DNA of 64,000 nucleotides, taken from positions 135,097 through 199,096 of the forward strand of contig NZ_JADQBY010000002.1 of assembly GCF_016278385.1 (NCBI RefSeq). Reading direction: 5' to 3'. Below the pieces are notes generated by a model. It ran no database searches, was not told where the DNA came from, and worked only from the letters and a program-made list of their open reading frames with translations. Of the stretch, positions 27,933 through 35,095 are shown one piece after another (the stretch's first letter is position 1; each line of letters starts with the position of its first letter). The DNA is from Methanolobus sp. (GTDB lineage Archaea; Halobacteriota; Methanosarcinia; Methanosarcinales; Methanosarcinaceae). The position numbers were made by a program, and so were the translations under genes.

Positions 27933-28535
27933 TTACCGCAAAAAGGAGAGAATTATATCAAGAACATCAGATTCTATATCATCGATGTTTTTATCAGTAC
28001 ATATTACAACAAATCTTTCCGGGTCCTGCTTTGCAAGACGCAGGTAATTCTCCCTCACACTCTCAAGGAAGCCTATCTTCTCGAATTTTGTCTTGTCCCC
28101 TCGATTACCACACCGCTCAACAGCAATTTCCGGATCAATATCAAAAAGGATCGTCAGATCAGGAACCACTGTCCAGCCCTTGTGGATGCCCTGTATCCAT
28201 TCCATTGGGTCAGGAAACCTGCCCTCCAAAGTCACAGCCTGATAAGCATACCTGCTTCCTGAATAACGATCGGAGATTACGTTCTTTCCGCTTTCAAGTG
28301 CAGGAAGAATGAGCTTGGAGATATGTTCCGCATGGTCTGCGGTGAAAAGCAAAAGTTCTGCAAGGTTGTCAGTATCTGAATGTATTGCACGGTCCACTGC
28401 CTCTCCTATCCATCCGGTAGTCGGTTCCCTTGTGAAGATAAAATCGGAAAAATCAGGATTTGAATTCAGACGAGCCGTAATCGTTGACTTGCCGGAACCA
28501 TCTATACCTTCCAGAGTGATGAGTTTACCTTTCAT
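27933..28535 (-). CDS. tmk: Thymidylate kinase
   Basis: It phosphorylates dTMP to dTDP. The 200-residue protein has the P-loop LEGIDGSGKST, the DR(Y/S) motif (SDRYSGSRYAYQ) and the FTREPTTG stretch typical of Tmk. The lid region is short. Start codons at 28535, 28541 (both ATG) and 28547 (TTG) are possible; none has a strong ribosome binding site. It is transcribed after the small zinc-ribbon gene on the same strand. Confidence 0.93.
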   Translation of the reverse strand: MKGKLITLEGIDGSGKSTITARLNSNPDFSDFIFTREPTTGWIGEAVDRAIHSDTDNLAELLLFTADHAEHISKLILPALESGKNVISDRYSGSRYAYQAVTLEGRFPDPMEWIQGIHKGWTVVPDLTILFDIDPEIAVERCGNRGDKTKFEKIGFLESVRENYLRLAKQDPERFVVICTDKNIDDIESDVLDIILSFLR

Positions 28536-28604
28536 TGACATCAGCAAAGAAAGTAAAGGAATACTATTTAGATTATTTGTTCCATAATACTGATAACTAC
28601 CTTA

Positions 28605-28733
28605 TCATGTCCTTGAAACATCTTCACTACCGCACTGGGGACATGTTACAGGGAAACGTTCAGGGTTTTCCATAAACAGGAAGTCGCAGGTGTTACATCT
28701 GAAATATACCTTATTTTGGTCGTAGTCATCCAT
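28605..28733 (-). CDS. Small zinc-ribbon protein (42 residues)
   Basis: On the minus strand an ATG with GAGG 7 nt upstream opens a 42-codon frame: MDDYDQNKVYFRCNTCDFLF, then CPQCGSEDV. Two Cys-x2-Cys knuckles 16 residues apart form a classic zinc ribbon. The good ribosome binding site and the compact motif make this a real gene despite its size. It lies 57 nt before tmk on the same strand and is divergent from the DUF166 gene. Its partner is unknown; such ribbons often bind nucleic acid or ribosomes. Confidence 0.7.
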   Translation of the reverse strand: MDDYDQNKVYFRCNTCDFLFMENPERFPVTCPQCGSEDVSRT

Positions 28734-28858
28734 GATATTTCCTCTAAATAATGATTATAAATTATATTAAATATACTAATCGGTTCATATATATCTTATT
28801 TACATATTCTATTAATACTTCTGGCAAAGCATATATGCAAAGGAAAATAACCCTAAAA

Positions 28859-29542
28859 ATGAGAAAAATGACAAAGATAGGAGTAATCACCAGGGGGAAA
28901 TACGGGAACCGGCTTATAGAGACTATCTTTTCAAAAACTGATTTAAATGTAGTTCGCACTTCCGTTCCGGAGCAACTACCGGAGTTCATCGATGAACCAG
29001 ATGATTTCCTTGGCGGACTCGACATAGACAACTCGGTATTTGATTCAGACATTGTCATCACCTATTCACTTCATCCGGACATTACTGTGGCAGTAGCCCA
29101 CAAAGCAGGAAAAGCAGGCGTTAAAGCCTTAATTATTCCAGGAGGAGCTGCAAAAGCACCTGTCGTGGAACTGCAAAGCATAGCAAAAAAATATGGAATG
29201 CTAATTGAAGTCGAAGATATTTGCTGTACTCTCCAGGAAAAAACTGAGACAAAGGAGCTTTGCTCGTGCCTTTCAAGTCCGGTTCTTGATATTAACATCG
29301 ATAAAGGTATAATAGAGTCAGTGGAAGTATTATGCGGGGCTCCATGTGGAAGCACATGGCATATGGCAAAAGAACTTGTGGGAACAAAGGTGGAAGATGC
29401 ACCTGCCAAAGCCGGATTGCTTATACAACAATACCCCTGCAGGGCTGTAAGGGGAAATATGGGTGGCATCCATGAATCCGGCGAAATTCACAAAAATGCT
29501 GTAGTGGAAGCACTCAATAAAAAAAGGAAGAAAGCTGAATAG
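28859..29542 (+). CDS. DUF166 family protein
   Basis: This 227-residue protein matches the archaeal DUF166 family (sometimes labelled thymidylate-synthase-like without evidence): KIGVITRGKYGNRLIETIF at the start, DIVITYSLHPDI, and a C-terminal cysteine-rich part with CGAPCGSTWHMAKEL and ESGEIHKNAV. Cysteines in the middle (EDICCTL, LCSCL) suggest a metal site. The start is uncertain: ATG codons at 28835, 28859 and 28868 are all in frame. Its function is unknown. It is followed 9 nt later by polX. Confidence 0.8.
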   Translation: MRKMTKIGVITRGKYGNRLIETIFSKTDLNVVRTSVPEQLPEFIDEPDDFLGGLDIDNSVFDSDIVITYSLHPDITVAVAHKAGKAGVKALIIPGGAAKAPVVELQSIAKKYGMLIEVEDICCTLQEKTETKELCSCLSSPVLDINIDKGIIESVEVLCGAPCGSTWHMAKELVGTKVEDAPAKAGLLIQQYPCRAVRGNMGGIHESGEIHKNAVVEALNKKRKKAE

Positions 29543-29551
29543 TGGTGAAAC

Positions 29552-31282
29552 ATGGACAACATTCAGATAGCTGAGATGTTCAACCGAATGGCAAGACTTC
29601 TGGAATTCAAAGGCGAGAACCAGTTCAAGATCAGAGCCTATATAAATGCAGCCAGAAGCATTAAAGGACTGGATGAAGAACTGAAAGTGCTATACATAAA
29701 CAGGAAAATCGACAGCGTACCAGGAATCGGGGAAGCACTTAAAGGAAAGATAGTGGAAATGCTGGAAACCGGGTCATTTGACACTTATGAAAGGACCGTC
29801 AAAGAAGTACCATCAGGCATTATCGATATCATGAACATTCCGGGCATTGGCCCAAAAATGGCACGACTTTTCTATGAGAAACTAGGTGTTAGGTCAATAG
29901 ATGAACTCAGCATTGCTGCCAGAGAACACAGAATACGAAGACTTCCAAGGATGGGAGAGAAACAGGAAGAAAAAATACTCAGATCCATCGCAAGGATGCA
30001 ACTGGACAAAGACCATGGAAGGCACCCAATAGCACTTGCCATGGAAATTGCAAAAGAGATAAAGGAAGAGTTATGCCTAGAACCGCATATTGAAAATGTT
30101 GTTATTGCAGGAAGCCTCCGCAGAAAGCAAGATACTGTTGGGGATATTGATCTGATAGCAGTTTCCGATGAGCCTGAAAAAACAATCCTGTCGTTTGTGA
30201 ATATGAAAAGGGTAGAAGAGGTGCTTGAATCAGGAAAATCCAATGGCTCAGTGATATACTCTAAGAATTTCCATGTCGATCTAAGAGTAGTGGAAAAAAC
30301 GCATTATGGTTCAATGCTTCAACATTTTACAGGATCAAAAGAACACAATATCCATTTAAGAAAACTTGCCCTTTTGAAAGGATATAGCCTGAATGAGTAC
30401 GGATTTACAGACAAGAATACAGGCAAGCTCATCGAATGCAACTTGGAAAAGGATGTATATAATTTTCTGGGACTGGAATTCATGCCGCCTGAACTCAGAG
30501 AGGACAGAGGAGAAATAGAAGCCAGTCTTACTGGCAAACTTCCCAGATTAATTGAGAGGAAGGATATAAAGGGAGACCTTCATGTCCACTCTACCTGGAG
30601 TGACGGAGTAAACACTATTGAAGAGCTTGCTGAGGCTGCAATACAAAGAGGATATGAGTACATTGCAATTACTGATCATTCACATTCCACAGGCATAGCC
30701 AACGGATTGTCAGAAAAAAGGTTGCTTGAGCATATTGACGAAGTTGAACGCCTCAATGAAGAGTATGAAGATATAAAGATACTTTCTGGCACGGAATGCG
30801 ATATAAGAGCAGATGGTAAGCTTGATTACAGTAATGATCTGCTGCAACAACTTGACATTGTTATCGTGGCGGTTCATTCAGGAGTTGACCAGGATAGAAA
30901 CAGGATGACAAAAAGAATAGTTGCTGCACTTGAGAATGAACATGTAGATATCATTGCCCATCCGACCGGCAGGAAATTTGGCAAACGTCCGGCTTATGAT
31001 GTTGATATGGACAAGATAATTACAGTTGCAAATGACAATGAAAAAACTCTGGAAATAAATTCATCACCCTGGAGACTTGACCTGAACGATACCAATGCAA
31101 GAAAGGCAAAAGATCATGGAGTGATGCTTGCAATCAATACGGACACCCATGCCATAGATCATTTTGACAATATTGACTTTGGAATTGATGTTGCAAGAAG
31201 AGCATGGCTGGAAACGGATGATGTGCTTAATACCATGAATTTAAAGCAATTGTGCTCAAGACTTGGCATTTCCAAAGAATGA
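29552..31282 (+). CDS. polX: DNA polymerase X with C-terminal PHP domain
   Basis: PolX is a gap-filling repair polymerase. The 576-residue protein has the usual order: N-terminal 8-kDa domain with helix-hairpin-helix (VPGIGEALKGKI and IPGIGPKMARLFYEKLG), the polymerase palm with GSLRRKQDTVGDIDLIA and a third Asp in FHVDLRVV, and a PHP phosphoesterase domain starting DLHVHSTWSDGVNTIEEL, with AITDHSHSTG and IIAHPTG. The PHP metal ligands are kept, so 3'-5' exonuclease or phosphatase activity is likely. It has the family's normal length and follows DUF166 closely. Confidence 0.95.
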   Translation: MDNIQIAEMFNRMARLLEFKGENQFKIRAYINAARSIKGLDEELKVLYINRKIDSVPGIGEALKGKIVEMLETGSFDTYERTVKEVPSGIIDIMNIPGIGPKMARLFYEKLGVRSIDELSIAAREHRIRRLPRMGEKQEEKILRSIARMQLDKDHGRHPIALAMEIAKEIKEELCLEPHIENVVIAGSLRRKQDTVGDIDLIAVSDEPEKTILSFVNMKRVEEVLESGKSNGSVIYSKNFHVDLRVVEKTHYGSMLQHFTGSKEHNIHLRKLALLKGYSLNEYGFTDKNTGKLIECNLEKDVYNFLGLEFMPPELREDRGEIEASLTGKLPRLIERKDIKGDLHVHSTWSDGVNTIEELAEAAIQRGYEYIAITDHSHSTGIANGLSEKRLLEHIDEVERLNEEYEDIKILSGTECDIRADGKLDYSNDLLQQLDIVIVAVHSGVDQDRNRMTKRIVAALENEHVDIIAHPTGRKFGKRPAYDVDMDKIITVANDNEKTLEINSSPWRLDLNDTNARKAKDHGVMLAINTDTHAIDHFDNIDFGIDVARRAWLETDDVLNTMNLKQLCSRLGISKE

Positions 31283-31418
31283 TTTGATAAATATGATACA
31301 AAAAAGAGAACATATGTGCAAAATATGTCAAATATATTAGATGAAAAATAATTATTCGATTAATTGGTTATTCGTTCAGAAAAAAAGCAAAAACTATAAA
31401 TTCTGGTTCTCCCAATCA

Positions 31419-31438
31419 GATTTTGATAAATCAAAATC
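31419..31438. repeat. Perfect 20-bp palindrome (9-bp arms)
   Basis: GATTTTGAT, 2 nt, ATCAAAATC. It lies about 137 bp after polX and 108 bp before the small basic ORF. No T-tract follows directly, so it could be an operator or a structured RNA end. Confidence 0.4.
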
Positions 31439-31545
31439 AGAGGTCGAATTATTTAAAAGTGAAAATGTAGTATACCAGATTTTCGACGCTTTGTGCTTCG
31501 TCCGTAGTTAAACGCATCATTCATGATTGGTTATGAGGTGCAATT

Positions 31546-31644
31546 TTGAAAGGTACAAAAAACAACAGGCATGACAGGTCTATGAAAAAACATGAGATCG
31601 AGTTCCAGAAAGAAATGAAAAGACAGCAAAAAAGAAGAATTTGA
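31546..31644 (+). CDS. Small basic protein (32 residues), TTG start
   Basis: GAGGTG lies 5 nt before TTG, which opens a 32-codon frame: (M)KGTKNNRHDRSMKKHEIEF and then QKEMKRQQKRRI. The peptide is very rich in Lys, Arg and Gln and probably helical. A TATA-like TTATTTAAAA near 31447-31458 could drive it. The strong ribosome binding site is the main evidence. I do not recognise it; a nucleic-acid- or ribosome-binding role would fit its charge but is only a guess. Confidence 0.5.
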   Translation: MKGTKNNRHDRSMKKHEIEFQKEMKRQQKRRI

Positions 31645-31716
31645 ATATATCGCTTTTCAAATTACTTTCACAATACAATAATTAAATGGCAGGAAAGAAC
31701 CTGCCAATTCATATTA

Positions 31717-33153
31717 TTACTTATTCTGCAATTTAATACGTTGCCCAAGTATGCAGTTCCCTCCCCTGTGACCACCCAGCGGATTGAAAGTAGTACCCAG
31801 GGAATTCATGCACCTTGCCATTACAGCAGCACCACGTGCAAGACCATCGTCAACAAATACAACATGCTCTTCGATCTTGTTATTGATACCCAGATCATGC
31901 AGGTACTTTAGTATGAGTTTTGGCTTGTTGCCGGTGATACCTGCCCTTCCGGTAACACCTATTGCAGTATCTTCAAAGACAAGACCTTCGTCCTGTGCCA
32001 CTTTAATAAGACGCTGCACCACACGTGCCATGACCTCATCGATAACTGCAAACAGGATTTTCATGTTATGCTTTTCGTAGATCTCAGCACCAAGCTGTGC
32101 AAGTTTATCCATGTCAGAACCATTGTCTCCTACGTCGCAACCAATGAGTACTACGTTTATGGCATCTGCGGCCTCTGAGTTCACAGGAACGCTACCATAT
32201 CTCTTGCGGCCTTTAGGCACCTTTTCGATGACAATGTAATTCAATATTTTCTCAGCATATTCATTTATGACCTTGCCTTTCAGTTTCAGTGCAAGACCAT
32301 CCAGGGATTTATCATCGAAAATATCAAGTGCAGTGCCTTTCTTGGAATCAACCATGCCGGTTCCCTTGATAATGGCATCAGGAATCGCACCAGCGTAGCC
32401 ACAGAAGTTGCCTATGGTTTTTGCATAGGGAAGATCCGGACTGATTATCCTGCCGTCAAGTGTGGTACCGAAATCCATGGAAATACAGGGATTGCGGAAA
32501 TCCACATCAACCCATTTAGCACCTTCTTTGATTCCTGCTGTTGCAAGCTCTCCTTCCATTTCATTGGCAACTATCTCAACACCTGTTGCTCCGGTAGGAG
32601 GAGTCACACTTGCCACTGCACCATCAAATATCACTTTTTCAAGTTTTGAATATTTCTGGAACCTATCCGGGATATTCAAGATGGACATTGGTGGAGTCAT
32701 ACGGTTTGGTGGCACACCTGCCATAAGACAACCGTCTGCCAGTGCCTTGATGAACTCACCGACCTCATCAGGAGAATCGAAACCAGCGACAACACCTGTT
32801 GAGCGAACAACAAAATGTACATCCGTCTTGATATCGAGATTTGCATCTTTCACAGCTCCAAGAAGCGTGTTCTTAACCAACTCCCCGACCGATTCCCTTG
32901 TCAGTTCAACGCCGTTCAATGTCTTTCCAAATACCTCTTCCCCGGGTTTTGGTGGCCGAACATCCCTTGTCATGCTGACTGTTTTCTTAACGAGCCTGGT
33001 TTTACCATCTTCCAGATTTGTCGCTGTCAGAATGCATTTGGTAGTTGTGTTACCAACTTCCACCGATGCCACGATAAAATACGATTTTGATTTGTCCTTC
33101 AGATCAAGTAAACGTACTGAAGGGCTTTCTGCAATTCTGGGTTTATGAGCCAT
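31717..33153 (-). CDS. Methanogenesis marker protein 14
   Basis: This 478-residue protein matches the methanogenesis marker 14 family (TIGR03285), restricted to methanogens and relatives. It begins with an actin/ASKHA-like nucleotide motif (VASVEVGNTTTKC), has FVVRSTGVVAGFDSP, a second phosphate-type loop SMDFGTTLDG and a C-terminal DDGLARGAAVMARCM. The fold is like that of 2-hydroxyglutaryl-CoA dehydratase activators and other ASKHA ATPases, so a reactivation or assembly role is possible. Function is unproven. It starts 9 nt after the thioredoxin gene stops, with GAGG in the gap. Confidence 0.93.
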   Translation of the reverse strand: MAHKPRIAESPSVRLLDLKDKSKSYFIVASVEVGNTTTKCILTATNLEDGKTRLVKKTVSMTRDVRPPKPGEEVFGKTLNGVELTRESVGELVKNTLLGAVKDANLDIKTDVHFVVRSTGVVAGFDSPDEVGEFIKALADGCLMAGVPPNRMTPPMSILNIPDRFQKYSKLEKVIFDGAVASVTPPTGATGVEIVANEMEGELATAGIKEGAKWVDVDFRNPCISMDFGTTLDGRIISPDLPYAKTIGNFCGYAGAIPDAIIKGTGMVDSKKGTALDIFDDKSLDGLALKLKGKVINEYAEKILNYIVIEKVPKGRKRYGSVPVNSEAADAINVVLIGCDVGDNGSDMDKLAQLGAEIYEKHNMKILFAVIDEVMARVVQRLIKVAQDEGLVFEDTAIGVTGRAGITGNKPKLILKYLHDLGINNKIEEHVVFVDDGLARGAAVMARCMNSLGTTFNPLGGHRGGNCILGQRIKLQNK

Positions 33154-33162
33154 TTCTATTCC

Positions 33163-33555
33163 TCACATATAAGGCTGAAGTTTCTGGATGATTTTCTGTT
33201 TAGGGACAGCACCAATTAGTTTATCAATGAGCTTACCTTCCCTGAAAATAAGCATTGCAGGAATGCTGGATATTCCTAAATTAACTGCTGTCATTTTTTC
33301 CTCGTCTACGTTCAACTTGCCAAAAACAACTTTTCCCTGCATCTCAGTCGCCAGTTCATCAAGAACAGGAGATAGCATACGACAAGGACCGCACCATGGC
33401 GCCCAGCAATCTACAAGGACAAGCTTGTATTTTGATACGAACTCATCAAACGAAGCATCAGCAATTGTTACCATATTTGAAGGATACTGTTTCTGCTCTA
33501 AAGACTGTTGTATCTCTAGAATCCTTTTTTGCCTGATAGATTCTAATTCATCCAT
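33163..33555 (-). CDS. trx: Thioredoxin
   Basis: This 130-residue thioredoxin has the active site WCGPC (Cys 55 and 58), the cis-Pro loop SIPAMLIF and the fold-specific KLNVDEE strand. About 25 residues precede the domain as a charged helix (ELESIRQKRILEIQQSLEQ). The start is the ATG at 33555 with GGGTGA 5 nt upstream; a GTG 9 nt earlier overlaps that site. It is the first gene of an operon with methanogenesis marker 14, so it may reduce disulfides in that protein or its client (inference). Confidence 0.95.
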   Translation of the reverse strand: MDELESIRQKRILEIQQSLEQKQYPSNMVTIADASFDEFVSKYKLVLVDCWAPWCGPCRMLSPVLDELATEMQGKVVFGKLNVDEEKMTAVNLGISSIPAMLIFREGKLIDKLIGAVPKQKIIQKLQPYM

Positions 33556-33750
33556 TGGATTCACCCTTTTGAATAATATTATGTTTACAGATATTTAACT
33601 GTGAACATGATTTCACATAGATATCGGATTTCTTCTATTATCGGATTTCAATGCATTTAATTGTTTGTATGGTTATGCAATAACTGAACAATACCGATCC
33701 AATCTGGGAAAAAAGGATAAACTGCAAAACAATAGATAAAAGGGATATGA

Positions 33751-34773
33751 ATGGCAAAATGGACACTTGAGAATCTACTTTTGACAAAACCACATGAGTT
33801 CGAAATACTTCTATCAAGACTTTTTTTGAGCATGGGATACAAGACAGAACTCACACAATATTCCAGAGATAGGGGAGTTGACATTGTAATCAAAATAGAG
33901 AACTTTGGACTCTCACATACGTGGCTGGTACAGGCAAAACGATATTCAGGATCAGTTGGTGTGAAAGAGATCAGAGAATACAGTAGTCTGAGGTACAGGG
34001 ACCGCGTAGATGGAGTTATTATAGTTACAACATCCACATTCACAAAAGAAGCCGTGGAAGAAGCAGCCGAACATAATGTCAAACTCATAGACGGAAACCT
34101 GCTTACAGGAATGCTCAACCACTATCTTCCTGATGGATACATGGAGATAAATAACCATTTGAAGAAGGATATTGAAAGGGATTCTGATGGAATCGGTAGC
34201 GGAGCGATTTTAAAAAATGGAGAAGAACTCCTTGGAAATGAAGCGGTGATGATTGGAAATGAAAAATTTACACTGAGTATCACAAACAGGAACCTTTTCC
34301 TGAAAAAGGAAAGCTCCGGAATTTTTTCGAAGAATTCTCAAATAGAAGAGAGAATCGAAGTGAAAGAAATAGTAGGCCTACATACCGAAGCAAACAGATT
34401 CATGCTCATTACAGGAAACAAAAAGCTCAGAATATATCCAATCAGTTCCAGAAAACTTTCGATATTAGTAGAGATATTCGAAAGTCTCCGTCCTGAATAC
34501 CTTAGAGGAGAACATTTAATCATCTCATCCCGAAACGGAACACAACTTACAATGCTCACGAACAAACGCCTTGTTGTCACCGATATTTCAGAAGGGATGC
34601 TGAGTGAGATATACAACAAAAAGATAGTGGGAGTGGAAATAAAAGGCGGCTTCCTCAAAAGGGATCAATTACTTGTTTCAGAAGATGCAGGTACTGTAAT
34701 CAAACATCTTTTTGATATTGATGATCCGGCTAAATGGAAAGACATGATAGAACAAAGCGTGAGAACATGTTGA
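33751..34773 (+). CDS. Mrr-type PD-(D/E)XK endonuclease fused to two PH-like domains
   Basis: The first 130 residues of this 340-residue protein form an Mrr_cat nuclease domain: HEFEILLSRLFLSMGY, the catalytic Asp in RGVDIVI (D44), and WLVQAKRY (Q61, K63). Residues 150-330 look like two bacterial PH-like domains in tandem: EELLGNEAVMIGNEKFTLSITNRNL (split over strands) ending near EIFESL, then GEHLIISSRNGTQ with LTNKRLVVTD. No methyltransferase or restriction partner is adjacent, so it is not part of a classical type I-III system. Stand-alone Mrr nucleases usually cut modified DNA. It is divergent from thioredoxin. Confidence 0.8.
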   Translation: MAKWTLENLLLTKPHEFEILLSRLFLSMGYKTELTQYSRDRGVDIVIKIENFGLSHTWLVQAKRYSGSVGVKEIREYSSLRYRDRVDGVIIVTTSTFTKEAVEEAAEHNVKLIDGNLLTGMLNHYLPDGYMEINNHLKKDIERDSDGIGSGAILKNGEELLGNEAVMIGNEKFTLSITNRNLFLKKESSGIFSKNSQIEERIEVKEIVGLHTEANRFMLITGNKKLRIYPISSRKLSILVEIFESLRPEYLRGEHLIISSRNGTQLTMLTNKRLVVTDISEGMLSEIYNKKIVGVEIKGGFLKRDQLLVSEDAGTVIKHLFDIDDPAKWKDMIEQSVRTC

Positions 34774-34787
34774 ACTTTTGATTGTAA

Positions 34788-34810
34788 TTCACAGGCGTGA
34801 AGCCTATATA
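34788..34810 (+). promoter_or_regulatory. copZ promoter with a small inverted repeat
   Basis: TTCAC, 4 nt, GTGAA (34788-34801) is followed at once by a TATATA box (34805-34810), 40 nt before copZ. The position suits a metal-responsive repressor that blocks TBP or TFB. The arms are short, so this is a weak call. Confidence 0.35.
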
Positions 34811-34850
34811 ACCGGTGCATCAAATGAATATAATCAGGAGAAATAAAAAA

Positions 34851-35060
34851 ATGGTTACAGAAACAATTAAGATAGAAGGTATGATGTGCGGACATTGCCA
34901 GGCAAATGTTGAAAAATCCATTGGAGCAATTACCGGAGTCAGTGAAGTAAAGGTTGACCTTGCGGCAAAGCAGGCAACAGTTACCTTTGATGATTCTGTT
35001 GCAGGCCTTGATGCTATCAAGGCAGCAGTAGCAGATGCAGGTTATACTGTTGTAGTCTAA
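34851..35060 (+). CDS. copZ: Copper chaperone CopZ (heavy-metal-associated domain)
   Basis: This 69-residue protein is a single HMA domain with the metal site GMMCGHC, strand [14 protein letters not shown] and the terminal DAGYTVVV. It carries Cu(I) to the P-type ATPase encoded 35 nt downstream. Starting at 34851 fits a GGAG site upstream; the frame reaches 34815 without support. Confidence 0.93.
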   Translation: MVTETIKIEGMMCGHCQANVEKSIGAITGVSEVKVDLAAKQATVTFDDSVAGLDAIKAAVADAGYTVVV

Positions 35061-35095
35061 AAATATATCCCTTTTCTTTTACTTTTTCCAACAAC

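Noticed and set aside
32462..33148. A 228-codon open frame antisense to methanogenesis marker 14
   Set aside because: It overlaps conserved mmp14 sequence entirely and has antisense-type composition.
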